Source: Gnetum montanum
Lineage: Eukaryota; Streptophyta; Gnetopsida; Gnetales; Gnetaceae
Length of the DNA stretch: 58,319 nt
Direction of reading: 5' to 3'
Assembly: GCA_015680685.1 (NCBI GenBank)
Contig: MNCI01005936.1
Coordinates: 550,654-608,972, forward strand
Part shown: piece after piece, positions 11,260 to 23,632 of the stretch
Position numbering within the stretch: position 1 is the stretch's first letter
Layout: each line of letters begins with the position of its first letter
Made by a program: the position numbers and the translations under genes
The notes under the pieces: generated by a model
What the model was told of the DNA's origin: nothing
What the model saw: the letters and a program-made list of their open reading frames with translations, nothing else
Databases searched by the model: none

Positions 11260-14200
11260 TTAGCATTGGTGGCCATCTCCCCCATGACTGAGTTGGAAGG
11301 AGGAAATATGAAATAATGAGCAGGGTTGTCCATAAACAGAGCTAGTGTTAGTACTAGCCATTTTGGGCTCATGGAAAGGTTTGATTTGCTAGATGTTGAC
11401 AAATAATTTCTTATCCGAGCTTCTAGGTTTATAAATCATCATGGACCTTGATTTGCTAGATGTTGACCAATAATTTCTTATAAGATCCTTCCCATAGTGT
11501 TTGAAGTTTTGTTTGTTGTGGCACATGTGCAAGATTCCAATAAAGAACCCTATCTCCTAGTTAGAATTTGACTTTTCTAATTCTTAGGTCATGACGTTGT
11601 TTGTTGAAGGCCTTGTGTAGGTCATTGGATGATACAGTGGCTAATCAGTTTTCATCTAGCAAGTTAAGATTCATTAACCATTCTTTCTATGCTAGACTGA
11701 GGTCAAGGTTAAGGTCACATGCTGTAGATAGTGTACAGAGCTTAGCTTGGATAAGAAGTGTTGGAAGTTTACCATACACTAACTCATAGGGAGAATAGCC
11801 TATAGGGAGTTTGAATGTGGAGTGGTAGGCCCAAAGAGCTTCGTTTAGTTTTGTGCTCCAACCTCACCTATATTTGCTAATGGTTCATGTCAAAATTTTT
11901 GTGAGTTCCCTATTGGTGACTTTGGCTTGATTGCTTGAGGATGATATGGTGTAGTTAATTTATGCTCAAATCCTAAGCATTACATCAACTTTCGAAAAGC
12001 CGCACTTGTAAAATGTGTACCATTATCAAAAATAAGTGCATGAGGCATGCCAAACCTATTTATGATCTATTGTTGAACAAATTGTACAGCCGTAGATGAT
12101 GTACAGTTAGTAATGGCAACTGCCTCTACCCATTTTGTAAAATAATCAATAACAACAATAATGTATGCTTTTCCATTGGACATCGGTGTAATAGGCCCCA
12201 TAAAATCAATAACCCATATGTCAAAGGGTTATAAGGGTTGAATCCATTGTTGTGAACCCTCCATTCTAGCAGTCAATGCCCCATCACATTGCAATGCTCA
12301 CAAGATTGGACAAAATGATGAGCATCCCAAAATAATATTGGCCAATAATGTCCTGCAAGCAATATTTTAATGGTTGTTTGTCTCCTAGTATAATGACCCC
12401 CACAAGGGCCCTCATGAACATCCTGGAGAACTCACAATTGATCTACGTCAAGAATACACCATTGAACCAAGCCATAGGAATAGACCTTGTAATTGTGTCC
12501 ATTGATTTCCATGAAATGTTTGACTCAGTGGAGAAACTATAGTTTCTTTCTAACTTCTAGTCCTTATGGTGTTTCTTGTGTAAGAAGATAAGTAAGAACA
12601 CTACTATACCAATTTTTATCTATGGGTGATTGATTATTTATTACACATGCAAAGAGTTCATCAAGGAAGCAATTAGAAATTGGGTATTCATCCTCTTTGT
12701 TGTTCCATCACAATCGAGATAAATGATTGGCAACAACATTCTCGATGCCTTTACAATCTACCATCGTGAGATCAAAATTTTGCAAGATCACAAGCCATTG
12801 TATGATGCGAGGGCTCACCATTGGTTTATTCATAAGTAACCAAATCGCACTATGATTTGTGTGTAAAAATACCTTATAGCCTAATACATAGTGCGTAAAT
12901 TTCTCTAGTGCAAACACCATGGCCATTAACTCTTTTTCTATTGTCGTATAGTTGAGTTGTGCACCAGCAATGCTTCGACTTGCACAATGAATGTAATAGG
13001 GACATTTTTGGTCATCTAACTATGTAAGTACAGCTCCTAAAGAAAAATTGGATGTGTCAGTCATTATATGGAATGGTCTAGACTAGTCAGGAGCTTATAG
13101 AATGGGTGTTTCTATTAGCTTCTGTTTTAAGGTTTAGAAAGAAAACTCACATTTCTTGGTCTATTTAAAGGGTACGTCCTTTTTCGTTAATTCTACCAAT
13201 AGTTTTGCGATCTTTGAAAAGTTCTTGATGAAACATCTCTAATAGCTAGTATGTCCAAGAAATGATCAGACATCTTTTACAATTTTAGGTTGACAAGTGA
13301 TTCCTTAGATGACTTTAATTTTTTTAGGATCTATCTATATCCCTATTTGTGAAATTTTATGCCCTAATACAATGTCCTTTTGGACCATTAAGTGGCTTTT
13401 TTGCAAATTGAGCCTTAGGTTGGTTTCAACACATCATTTCAACACTTGCTCTAATTGGTCCAATGCTTGTTCAAATTCTACTCCATAGGTAGAGAAATCA
13501 TCCATAAAAACCTCCACACCATTCCCTATTTGATGCTAAAATATATTGAGAACCAAATGTTGAAATGTTGCTAGAGCATTGCACAAGCCAAACAGCATCT
13601 ACCTATATGCAAATGTCCCCCAAGGACTCGTGAATGTAGTTTTGGCTTGGTCTTCTACTGCTACTTGGATTTGATTGTATCCACTATAACCGTCTAGAAA
13701 ACTATTATAACAATAAGCTACAATGGCATCTAAGACTTGGTCAATGAATGGTAGTGGGAAATGATCTTTAAATGTTGCCATGTTTAATAGCCTAAAGTCT
13801 ATACACACCCTCAATTTACCATCTTTTTAGGCACAATGACTAATGGACTAAGCCATTCACTATCAGCAATGGGGTAGATGAACCTAGCCTTTAGAAGTTT
13901 TTTAATTTCTTCCTTAACTACTTGCTTAAGCTTTGGGTTCAGTTGTCTTTGTGGTTGTCATCGAGGCTTCATAGAGGGGTCAGTGTAAATTCTATGCTAG
14001 CATATCCTAGAATCTATTTTGGTTAATTTAGGATATGACCAAGCAAAGGCTTTTGACCATTTGTTTATCATCTTCAATAGTCTTTCTTTTTGTTGAGGAG
14101 CAATCTTTGCATTAATGATTACCAGTTTTCCATTCTTGAGAAATGCATACTCCATATCAGTGGGCAACAGTTTTAATTCAAGAGGCTCTTTCTTAAACTA

Positions 14201-14950
14201 ATCAGGGATTTTCAACTTCCCCCAGTTGATATCTTTGGTATTAGTACTTGGAAGTTGGCAATGGACTTGCTCTAATGCATCTATGCTATCGATATAGGCA
14301 CAAGTCAAGCTCTCAGTTGGTTCCATGCATAAATTTGAATTGTTCTCTAGGTCAACTGTTAGCCATTGGGTGCCTTCCTGTCTTGTGGTTGTTGCATATA
14401 GGCATCTTTATATGTCAAATACTTGTGCATACTAGTTGCATTCAGGCAATTTTGAGCATTGTAGAAACTAGGACTTATACATGTAATTGCATCCTATGTC
14501 ACTATATGTGATGCATGGAACTTTCTTCTTCTCGATCTTGCCAAATGCATTTTCTTTTGATACCTCTAGGGAAAGATCACATATTCCTAGGCATGCATCA
14601 ATCACACTTAGCCATGCTCTTCCCATTATGATTGGGAAGTCCCCCTTATAGTTATTAACTTAGATCAATAGGAAATCAGCTGGATGCAACCACCCACAAA
14701 TAGTGGTGACAATGTCCTCCACTAGTCCCAATGGAACAATGATGGACTAGTCGACCGACTCTAAATGAATGTTACTCTTCTTTAGTGGAGGCAGGTTTTA
14801 AGCTTTATACTTTTCCTGAGAGATCAAATTAACACCAGAACCTTAATTCAAAACAGCTTTGCAAGGCTCATTTCCAGAAATTTGCAAATAAATAAGAGGA
14901 CTTCCAAGATCAAATATTTTCATAGGAAGATGGCCAGCTTTAATCCAATC
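11260..14950 (-). pseudogene. Decayed Pol (protease, RT, RNase H, integrase) of element A
   Basis: Domains in order on the minus strand. The protease region is near 14850 (VLN.GSGVNLI, with the catalytic Asp read as Asn and a stop after it). Reverse transcriptase is about 13250-13950, with RVCIDFRLLNMATFKDHFPL, FLDGYSGYNQI and the active-site box FMDD at 13497-13508, still intact. RNase H is about 12700-13100: it keeps EKELMAMVFALEKF, but two acidic positions read Asn (FLHTNHSA for the usual T-D-H, and VANHLSRL for V-A-D-H). Integrase is about 11260-12450, ending in the tail SHGGDGHQC with its stop at 11260-11262. Many stops and frameshifts interrupt it. Pol would have cut the polyprotein, copied element RNA into DNA and inserted it. 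This is the only pol in the window with every domain present. Confidence 0.88.
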
Positions 14951-14999
14951 AGTGATGGCATGAGTTAACATGACTGTATGTTGAGTGCATTTTTTAGTT

Positions 15000-17501
15000 C
15001 GAAGGAAGCTTCAAAGATTCAAACAATGATGGGGCATTTGGATAACTAGCCACTTATGATTGTAAGGACTTAATTAGACTATTCATTCTAAAGAAAGGTC
15101 TCTTCTTTGATTGGTTGTCCAAATCAATAGTAGGTTGAAGATTGATAGCCCTTATAGCATTACATTGCTACAGCTGGGCAAGAAGCTTGTCCTACATAGT
15201 TGGAGAAGGTGGTAATGGAGCTAAGGGTGGAAGAGATGCAAACAACTGAGAAGGATAGTATGTATGTGGAGCATCACCTCTAAAAGAAGAAGAATTTCTA
15301 TAGTACTTTGGGGTCTAGTAGTCAGGTTGAAGAGTGACGTGACTAGTAGAGTCACATGGAGAGATCAACTACTGAACATAATACCCGTATGGGTTAGGTT
15401 AATGGTAAGGGTATTGTTGACATGGTAGTGGCATTCCCCATGATTGTGTATGTTTCCACTATTGATACTATTCATTTGGTTGTGGTGGAGCTCCACTCAG
15501 ATAATATGTTAAGGGTTGGTGGAACTTCCTTGGGTTACCATGAGAATAAGGTAACCTTCTAGGTGTTTTCGTCTATTTAATATGGGTTTAGCGCATACAT
15601 CCCAAACTCTTGTAGATCTAATACTATTGGGCAACATCCCTTAGGATGGTCATATTGGTAAATCTCACATCCGCAATCATTTTCTGTGTCGAAATCCACA
15701 ACCTCTTCAATGACAGCAACCTTTCCCTTGCCCTTGTTACATGCATACTTAACTTATTTCTTTTTCCTTCTCTCTCAATCACCACTTTATTCTCTAGACT
15801 TCTCTATTATTTTTAGGATATTTTGAAATTTTTCTTCTAGAAAGTTCCACATTTGATCCACCTTTTTTGATACTTCTAATGCAAATTTTTAATGGGCAAA
15901 TTCTATCTATTCACCATCTCTTCAAGTGATGACTCTTCTCCATCTCGCAAAATCTAACTTCCTTCTTTAGGAGGGAAGGATATCTATTGTACTCCTCTAT
16001 AATTTCTATTTTTCTCAACTCATATTCCTCCTTGATAACTCACTTCAATAATCTTTGTAGTTGATGGGATCTGAACTTGGATAGCCTTCCCTAGGCATAA
16101 GTCCCAAGGATTTTTCACATTTCATACCTAAACCCATATATGAGATGGTGTAGTTGTTCCTTTCATGAGTAACCATGGCTAAGGCAATGATGTAATAATG
16201 AATAATATCAGCCAATGATAGCATCCAAGGGTTCATGTCCTCCTTGCTTCCATCCTTGGATTTTCTTACATAAGTTGGACACTCGGGAGTATGTTTGATA
16301 CTTATCATTGAATAGCTCTAACATGGTAGTCCATCGATGAATGGATTCTGGTTCTAAGGACTCGTACCAGCTTTCTGCTTCCTTGATTAGTTTCCATGAA
16401 AATAACTTTAGCTTTTGCCACTCATTTTCTATATTTTGCAAGGCACATACATCGTGGAATGCTTGTAAATGATTTTAAGGTCAGCATTGTATCCCCCTTC
16501 AAATCATGGGATGTTATTCATGTCTAGTATTTTGATCCTACTATCTTTCTGGTGCCTTGTTGGAATCCTAAAAACCATTGCTATATTTAACATACTTCAA
16601 GTGACGAGTAGGGGTTCATCATGATCATGTTGCCTATGCATCTATGATGCCTATGTTGTTCCCTACTCTTCCTTCTTTCATGATATGTCTCTCTGGAATT
16701 CCCTCGACCCCTTTATCTACTGTTTTGTCGATGATTTCTATTTCACCTACCATTTTTCTCATGGTCTTGCCCTCTACAACTATGTTCAGATCCTAAAGAA
16801 TAGGAGGAAGAAGATGATGAAGGTGAATAGGAAGAAGGACTGGAACCATGTTAGTGCTTGCCACCTTCTCTTCGGTGGTCACAGCCTTGGTCGCAGTTAT
16901 GATCGTAATGTCCATCATTTTCATGCATTCGTGTTACTTTTTCATATCCGCTATGTCTATTAGTACCAGAACCTGGGTTATGAATAGTTGAGTGAAGATT
17001 TTGATACCCAACTCTTTGAACAAAGTTAAATAGAGGAATATCATTTTGTGTAAAACCTCCCGAGATAGGTTCACCACCATCATTTTTACTTAGGATATAC
17101 GAGACATCCTAAGACCACTTCCCCTTCATGGATTCATAATGTCTCTCCTATTGTAGATCCCTCTGGCATTCTGCCTCCTTGGGTCAATAATCTCCTAAAT
17201 ATTGTTCATGCATAATGTACTCTGACTATAAGTGTTGCATACCAATTCATGTAAGAGCAAGAAGAAGCATGCCCGAGATTGAGTGATCAAGAGGTAACAC
17301 CCTGTTACCTTCTAAAGCATGCCATCGCAGTTGTTCATCCTGGTGGAGGATAAAGGTAAAGCTTGGTACATACTCATTAGAATGAATGTATACCATGCGA
17401 AACTATTGGATCATTGGCGGATCATCTTGTGCACCCCACCTCTGATTATTTATGGTATCGGACCTAGTCAATGAAGAACTCTTATAAGAAGAAGGAGACA
17501 T
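15000..17501 (-). pseudogene. Decayed Gag of element A, with spacer to protease
   Basis: The start ATG at 17499-17501 gives MSPSSYKSS, matching the gag start of C (MSSSSYKSTS) and B (MSPSSYES). The N-terminal motif FTFILHQDEQLRW is visible near 17340. The conserved Ty3-type capsid segment lies around 16200-16440 (NIENEWQKLKLFSWKLIKEA, SWYESLEPESIHRW). The zinc knuckle near 15650-15690 reads C-x2-C then Y where C has another Cys, so it is damaged. A spacer rich in Pro, Tyr and Gln follows (TYYLSG, PQPNEQY) and leads to SKKRPFFR before the protease. Stops and frameshifts are frequent. The product would have been the structural protein that packages element RNA. Confidence 0.82.
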
Positions 17502-17616
17502 GATTGATTACTCAATGTGTAGTACTCTTTTCCGATGATTGTAATAGTTAACCTTAAGGGTTCATTCCAATGATGGAAGGAATTCCTAAGTTCTAATCAG
17601 CACACAAACAACAAAA

Positions 17617-17634
17617 TCCCTAGCAACAAATCCA
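17617..17634 (-). other. Primer-binding site of element A (tRNA-Asp type, decayed)
   Basis: The minus strand reads TGGATTTGTTGCTAGGGA, one base after the 5' LTR. It matches 12 of 18 bases of the tRNA-Asp complement. Five of the six changes are transitions, four of them C-to-T, as expected from deamination of methylated cytosine. Confidence 0.85.
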
Positions 17635-17635
17635 A

Positions 17636-18480
17636 TGATGAGTGGCAAGGTATCCCTACGTCCAACCATATGAATACAAGCATTCATGCACGATCTGATC
17701 AAACTCTGAGGATTAAGTGCTTATGCACCCACATAGAACAAGGATGAGTTATGTAGTTATTGTCTTTCCAAGCTTACTTCTCAAACACAATTGTATGGTT
17801 AAGTAAACTCAAGGTATATGATTTTTTATGTTTTTTTATATTTTCCATCTTAGTCTCCTAAGTGTGTGAAATGAAAAGATTTAGTTAACTAATGGATTTT
17901 TTGTAACTCTAATGTTAATCAAATCCTAACACCAGCATCCATTCCCACTCTCCAAACACATTCTGAACCAGTGTAACACTACTAGGATTACCAAACGCTA
18001 GTCGTTACTAGGTTACCAAGTGTTCCACGTATGCTCGAAGTGGTCATGCTGAGTGTGCTAATTCATTGATAATTAATAATTCTCTAGAAATAACATTAAT
18101 TAACTAATTAGAGCATCAAATAACAATAAATAACATTAAATGCAGTAGTTAAGCTATTCTGAATGTTGCAAGGTTTATCACAAAGTTTGTCTTTATTTCT
18201 TGATATAAGGTGTGCTCAGGTACACAATGCTCGAATAGAGATCCATTCACTTTATGGGGCACTCAGAAATGATTCTAACTCTAGAAGAGAAAAACTACAA
18301 AAGTTCAGCTAAAGGACTAAACAAATACCCTCCTAACCAAGTGCCCCTATCTCTTATTTATAGACAATGAGATAGGCTCCGACATCGCATGTCCAATGTC
18401 GAGGATTCGATGTCACGTGCCGATATTACATATCTGATATCGGGGCTCTGATATCGGGTTGCTTATTTAGTGACTCATCA
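17636..18480 (-). repeat. 5' LTR of element A
   Basis: 845 bp, from TGATGAGTGG to GTGACTCATCA on the plus strand. The minus-strand TATA box is the complement of TATTTATA at 18355-18362, about 120 bases from the U3 edge. Upstream of it (18380-18460) lie GATATCGG and GATGTC motifs. Beyond its right edge comes the duplicated target CTTAT, and there the helicase frame resumes. Confidence 0.93.
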
Positions 18481-19339
18481 CTTATCGTTTGTATCAAACA
18501 AATGCACCAAATCCTCAAACTTATCTTGTCCATCTGATATTAATGGAGGATCTATTATTTAGCTCAAAAAATCATAATTAGCATCATTAAGTTTTCCTTC
18601 TCATATATTCATTACAACTTCTTTAAATCCTTGTTGTCATGGATCATTCCCACTTTGTCAGTACATCACATTCAAAGTTACAAGTGTATTGAATGCTAAT
18701 CACAAACTTTCTACATGGAGTTGAGATGATATGTACAATATAAAATCTTTCATAGGTAGAAGTTGAATAAGATCTCCAATGAGTATCATTGATCTACCAC
18801 CAAAATTCTCTTATCAATTATTTGGAAATATTTCCTTTAGCCTTCTATCAATGTTACTAAGTAATTTTCCATCTATAAAATTCATTTACCTATAATGATA
18901 TACTTTATGTATTTATATTTGTTTTGTGATGATGTCAATTGATGCAACAAGTGGTTTGTACTTCCCAATTCTAATCTTTAACGAAAAATGTATTATAGTT
19001 GCATTAATGTTATAAGTTGTAGCACTAGTAGGGGCAAGCACCAATAACCTAATTTTTCCAATGTGTAAGCTCTACAAAAACTCCTTATGAATGATATCAA
19101 TGAGATATAATTTTCATGGGCACGTTGTTCCTTGAATACTCATCAATAAAGGATCAACTCTATTTAATTTAAATTGTTGCATATATAAATGACTAATGAT
19201 AATCTTGTATTATTTATTTTGTTTAAATATTAGGGAAGATAAGTCCACCTCATTGTAGTCATTCTCTAAAGATGTTATTCTCCCATGTGATCTATGACTA
19301 TGAACAAAAGACATAGAAATCTTTGCAATATCTTTGCTA
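18481..19339 (-). pseudogene. PIF1-like DNA helicase pseudogene, N-proximal part
   Basis: One minus-strand frame runs through the whole 859 bp with no indel, broken only by about a dozen stops. Helicase landmarks occur in order. SLIFKQNK and YKIIISHLYMQQF are followed by the position of Walker A, now GTTCP.KLYLID (originally G-T-x-G-T-G-K-S). Motif Ia is VLAPTSATTYNINATIIH. Motif II is lost (HYR.MNFIDGK where DEM is expected). Next come NIDRRLKEIFPNN and motif III, FGGRSMILIGDLIQLLPMKD. The segment ends QSGNDP.QQGFKEVVMNI and FEDLVHLFDTNDK. Element A interrupts the gene after that Lys codon. The upstream part is missing because element D starts about there. Such SF1B helicases serve DNA repair or Helitron rolling-circle transposition; no Rep domain remains to decide. 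Confidence 0.88.
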
Positions 19340-20594
19340 TGTCTAGGACTACACTCTCCCATAGTCTAGAGCATAGTCAAGTGTAGTCATGCAAAATAGC
19401 CACCAAAGGCCTCGACAACATAGCATCGGCATTCAGCTCAGCTTCAACACATCTCTAGCAGCAACATGTATCTTTTTTGCACACCCATTTGTCCCAAAAT
19501 TGTAACTACACTTTACCCCACTCCTAACAGTGAAGAGAGTAGTCCCAAAGCGTAGTCTCCAAAAGTTACATTTTTTGCATTTTTTAGGTACTTTGTGGTC
19601 TTTTTAGCACATGCATATGCAGTTGGCAGCATAGTCATAGTCTCACAACCTTGCAAAGTCTATCAAAGCACACTAGCACATAACACCACTTACCTCAATG
19701 GAGAGCATAGTTGGATGATAGCGTAGTCCCAACCATCCCACTACCACATGGTAGTCTCTCCATACTTTCCAAAAATCCTAACCGTATAAATATCCCCACT
19801 ATGTTTTAGGGGTTGGAATTTTTGCATTTTAGTTGAAAAATCTAAAGCATAGTTGGCATTTTGGATGAACAAGATCTAAAGGCACAACATTTCTGGCATT
19901 TTAGCATTTTGGATGAATGAGACCCAAAGGCACATCAGTTTTGGCATTTGGCATGTTTGGGTGAATGAGACCCAAAGGCACACCAACTAATTGGAGAGAG
20001 GTAGAGTCATGTACTGTAGCCCATTGTAACCCCCCTATAGAACTACAAAACACCATAGCCCAAGGTACACCGTGATGGCCAATTTGGGAGGCACAAACAC
20101 CACAATGAGTGCTAATCTTCACAACCAGACATCACCAAGACTATGACTATGCTCTCCATGTGTCTATTGTGCATCGTGTACCTCCTAAACCCCTTTTGGA
20201 GTTAACTACACTCAACCCCATTTGAGGTGGTGTTCTGTTTATCTCTCTTACATTTTTCATATTTTCTTTACATTTTTCACTATTTTTACGCGTAGTCACA
20301 TTATAATTATGCTTGGGTAGTCGTATTCACCTATTGGCATCCTCATTTTGATTGAAAACCTTGACTACCCTCCCCCTCAGGTACCCATGACTATGCTCTA
20401 CACTTAGCATTGCGAAAAAATACCTTAACACTTAGCATAGTTTGGCATTGCATTTTGTAAGTCCCCATTTAATCGACAAGACCATTCTAGACATCCCATC
20501 TCCACCTCTAACAGGCCCTCATGTGGATGTAGGGTTATGTTGTATACTCATCAACCCCTCAGTGTTCCAACTACCAACTTTTTTTATCACTACA
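19340..20594 (+). repeat. 5' LTR of element D (probably truncated at its left end)
   Basis: It aligns with 36089-37329 and ends in CACTACA like the 3' LTR. A plus-strand TATA box (TATAAATA, 19785-19792) has a counterpart at 36533-36540. Just downstream, about 19840-19990, a unit of about 50 bp is repeated roughly three times and contains GAGACCCAAAGGCAC. The 85-bp direct repeats that precede this part in the 3' LTR occur here only once, which suggests a truncation or fewer repeats. Confidence 0.8.
19785..19792 (+). promoter_or_regulatory. TATA box in the 5' LTR of D
   Basis: TATAAATA, preceded by AACCG and followed by TCCCCAC. It is conserved at 36533-36540 in the 3' LTR. It fits a polymerase II core promoter for the element's RNA on the plus strand. 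Confidence 0.6.
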
Positions 20595-20599
20595 ATTTT

Positions 20600-20617
20600 T
20601 GGTGCTAGAAGGAGAAC
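20600..20617 (+). other. Primer-binding site of element D
   Basis: TGGTGCTAGAAGGAGAAC starts five bases after the LTR end. The form TGG-TGCTAGAAGGAG recalls primer sites of Tat-branch Ty3/gypsy elements and differs clearly from the tRNA-Asp site of A, B, C and E. I did not assign the tRNA. Confidence 0.6.
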
Positions 20618-20924
20618 TGATCCATTTCCCTCTTTAGTCTCCATTGTGGTTGTCTCGTGTTCTCTCTGCACCCCCTATTAGTGTAGATTGGACCCTATTG
20701 TTAGTCCCCCCCAGGACCCTATGTAGCAACCTAAATCGCACCTCTCTTGATTATTTTTCTAAGTCTTCATTCTCTAAGCGTATAGAGCATAGTCTCCATA
20801 GTTAGCCATTTTTTCATAGTTTCAACACTGAGCTATTTTTCTACAATTTCCATACTTAGCGATTTTTCTATAGTTTTTAGAGTTAGCCAATTTTTACAAA
20901 CAATAACTAGTAGCATCTTGATCT

Positions 20925-23134
20925 ATGAACATGAATCTAGATCAATCTTCCACATCCATGTCAAATGCACTTGACACTTTTACCATGGCAGGACCGAGGC
21001 AATCCCTTAGAAATGAACAATACAACTTCCTATGTGTAAAGATCAAAGTAGGTTGGACTATAGATCACCTTGATATGGAGGCAAAATGGGACTTTGAACT
21101 AATCCATTGGGATGGATGAGAGTACATCCCCTCCTCATTCGACATCATCCCACTTATGAAGTCCCATCATTGGTTGCTATCTCAGCTCATCCGTGCAAGT
21201 GAGCATGATATAGGAACAAACTATGAGGAAGCCTTACCAGAAGAAGAAGATGAGTTCAAAGCTCACTCCAAATATAAGAGCCCTTTCTACACTATCTTCC
21301 AACAACCACTTCCTAGTTCGGCCCCTCCTCAGTTCAGTTTACCCATCCTCCTTGAGATGGTTATACAATCGGCATCACCTTCCTACTCCATGGCTAGGTC
21401 AATGCCTATAGTGGCAACACATCAAATGCTATACATGCAATATGATGCAATGACTCCATTCCATTTTCCCTTCATGGAATCATCTCAACTTGCCCAACCA
21501 TTTTTGCCAGCAACCATCATGTCATCTTGACCATACTCCCACACAAGGCCAATCTCTAGGCCCAACACGACTTAGACATCCTACGTCCTACCTATCTCAT
21601 CAGTGCCCACAACATCATTGCAACCCATGTGTGCGTGGCTTCACCTAATAACCATATCCATAGCATCGCCAATGCATCAATTGCATCATGTAACTCTACA
21701 ACCAGCAATCTAGCCCTACACCATGCAACCAACACAAACCCAACCAATGCAACTATCTAGCACATCTCAAAACTTAAATCAGGTATTCTAGTTGATCTAG
21801 AGTTTGACAAAGGAGGTGAGGTGACTCAAACCTACTTTCTTTGAAATCATCAAGGTGGTGAACTTCTACCAGGATAGCCCTATAAGTCCTATGGTCCCAC
21901 CCCTAACTCTAACAATTAGGGTCTCGCTACCTCAACTCACCAAGTACAATGATGAAGGGGACTCCAACAGGCACTTGGTCACATTCAGATCTAAGTGCCT
22001 GCTGCTACAAGCCTAGCCGCACATCATCATTCATGTGTTTTCCATGTCACTAATTGGCAAAGCCTTAGATTAGTACCATGTGCTATCCAAGGTCTCTATC
22101 TCCTTCTTGGGGAATCTTCTAAGCCAATTCGTGACATGCTTCAAGTACAATCTAAAACCTGAAGCAACCTTGGACCAACTAATGTAGATCAAGCAAGCTT
22201 ACCTAAAGCCCATGAAAAAATTATTCAACATTAGAGTGCCTTGCTCAATGAAATGTAGGAGCTAATAGCTAAGATGCACCTCTTGGCCATCTTCAAGGGT
22301 GCAGTTAATGACTTCATCAAGTCAAAACTGTACTACTTACCACTAAAGTCTCTAAGCTAGGCCTTTGCTCAAATAAAGAGCATAGAATACATAGTTCAAG
22401 CTAGCAAGGACTTGACCTATGTGCCCTACAAAAATCAACATGTGAAGAAGCAAAATGCAATAGTGGCAACAATAGCCACACATACAAGAGTAACCAACCA
22501 TGAGTCGACAGCTAGGTAGCCCAAGGCCCTATCTCACAAAGCCATCAACTCTAGTGCCCAAGTAACTAACCCATCCACATCAGTAGGTGTCACAATGCAA
22601 GCCACTACAAGGCCTAACTTTGAGCACAAGAATCACTCAAAGTATATCTTGTTACCACTTAAACCCTCACAGCTACTAGATCAATTGCTAAAAGCTAGGC
22701 AAATCCAACATAAACAAGTGTCTGAGGATGCCTGCCAAAGACATGACAAGTACTACAAGCTACTAAGGAATCCCACCTTAGTAGCACCAAACAAGCCCCC
22801 GATTCTACAACACTTCCAACTAGACCAATTCTGTTATTACCACCAAATGTCTAATTATAGCACAGAATTCTATCGGGATTTGCAAGATGATCTACAAAGG
22901 ATGATAGATAGGGGTGAACTAGTGCTTGACATAATGAACATGGACGATGTAGGTTACGTCATAAATGCCATCAGCATGGATGGCAAGCCAGCACTGGTGT
23001 GGAAGACTTTTGTGGTCCGAGTGCCTCCCAGTAGTGCAAAGGTACCCTCAGTCTCCACATGTTCAAGGCCCTCTTTTATGATTAAAGTGGCACCTTGGGC
23101 ACCCACAACACCCTTTTTGGTTAGGTTATCATAG
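20925..23134 (+). pseudogene. Decayed Gag of element D
   Basis: The frame starts at the ATG at 20925 (MNMNLDQSSTS) and stays readable with few frameshifts and about ten stops. An N-terminal segment rich in Pro, Ser and Gln covers about 21150-21780. The capsid domain follows near 21930-22180: LTKYNDEGDSNRHLVTFRSK, then SLIGKALD.YHVLSKVSIS and FVTCFKYNLKPEATLDQL. The last clean open stretch is 22595-23134 (179 codons). It carries the knuckle-like CYYHQMSNYSTEFYRDLQDD, in the position where Tat-type Gag has C-x2-H..C, followed by LQRMIDRGEL. The family role is packaging element RNA in virus-like particles. The low number of frameshifts suggests D is less decayed than G. Confidence 0.8.
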
Positions 23135-23200
23135 CATTCATCTGCTATGACATTAAACTAGCATAGCTCATCTACTATGATGTTAAACTAGCATGCCACA
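23122..23200 (+). repeat. Two units of the D minisatellite between gag and protease
   Basis: The motif CTATGACATTAAACTAGCAT and a near copy CTATGATGTTAAACTAGCAT lie about 35 bases apart. The same unit recurs many times at 24660-25510. Confidence 0.7.
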
Positions 23201-23632
23201 ATAACAACTACTCAACAAATGTCATTTATCATTAGGATGCCACAACGTGTTGGCCCCTCATCTACCTAAAGCCTAGTAGTGGGCAACGTATCGGTCCCTT
23301 CTTCTCCAAGGGCCAACCCCATTGGCAACATAGGTACATCCACTAAATGGCAACACAAGAGGCCCAAAAATGCCTCATAGATGAAATGGCTAGGCAAAAA
23401 CAAGACCAAAGAGTGCTTGGTCAGCCAAAGTCGATACCCCTCTCTATAGTCCCTATGGAAAAAGCAATTGAAAAGGCCATAACCAAGCACTGAGGCCCCC
23501 AAACAAGCCAAGCAAACCAAGCCCAAGTCCTCTCCATGAGATATTTTTCTCTTAGGCCACATGGAGGAGGTCAAGGCCAAAAAAATGACCAATGGTAAGG
23601 ACTTTGCATATGCACTAGCCTAGGTCAAATAG

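Larger units (their letters stand above)
8501..18480 (-). mobile_element. Element A: near full-length Athila-type Ty3/gypsy retrotransposon
   Basis: 9980 bp on the minus strand, bounded by LTRs of 861 bp (left, 3') and 845 bp (right, 5'). The target-site duplication CTTAT is perfect at 8496-8500 and 18481-18485. Going down in coordinates from the 5' LTR are the primer-binding site, gag, protease region, reverse transcriptase, RNase H, integrase and a 1.9-kb 3' non-coding region with a purine tract. All domains are recognisable but broken by stops, frameshifts and G-to-A type changes, so the element is dead. It is the only copy here that keeps the full domain order and serves as the reference for the deletions in B, C, E and G. 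It inserted into the PIF1-like helicase pseudogene in reading direction. Confidence 0.95.

Noticed and set aside
20442-20681. Open frame of 79 codons at the end of the 5' LTR of D
   Set aside because: It crosses the LTR end and the primer-binding site, which is non-coding in such elements, and the 3' LTR does not preserve it.
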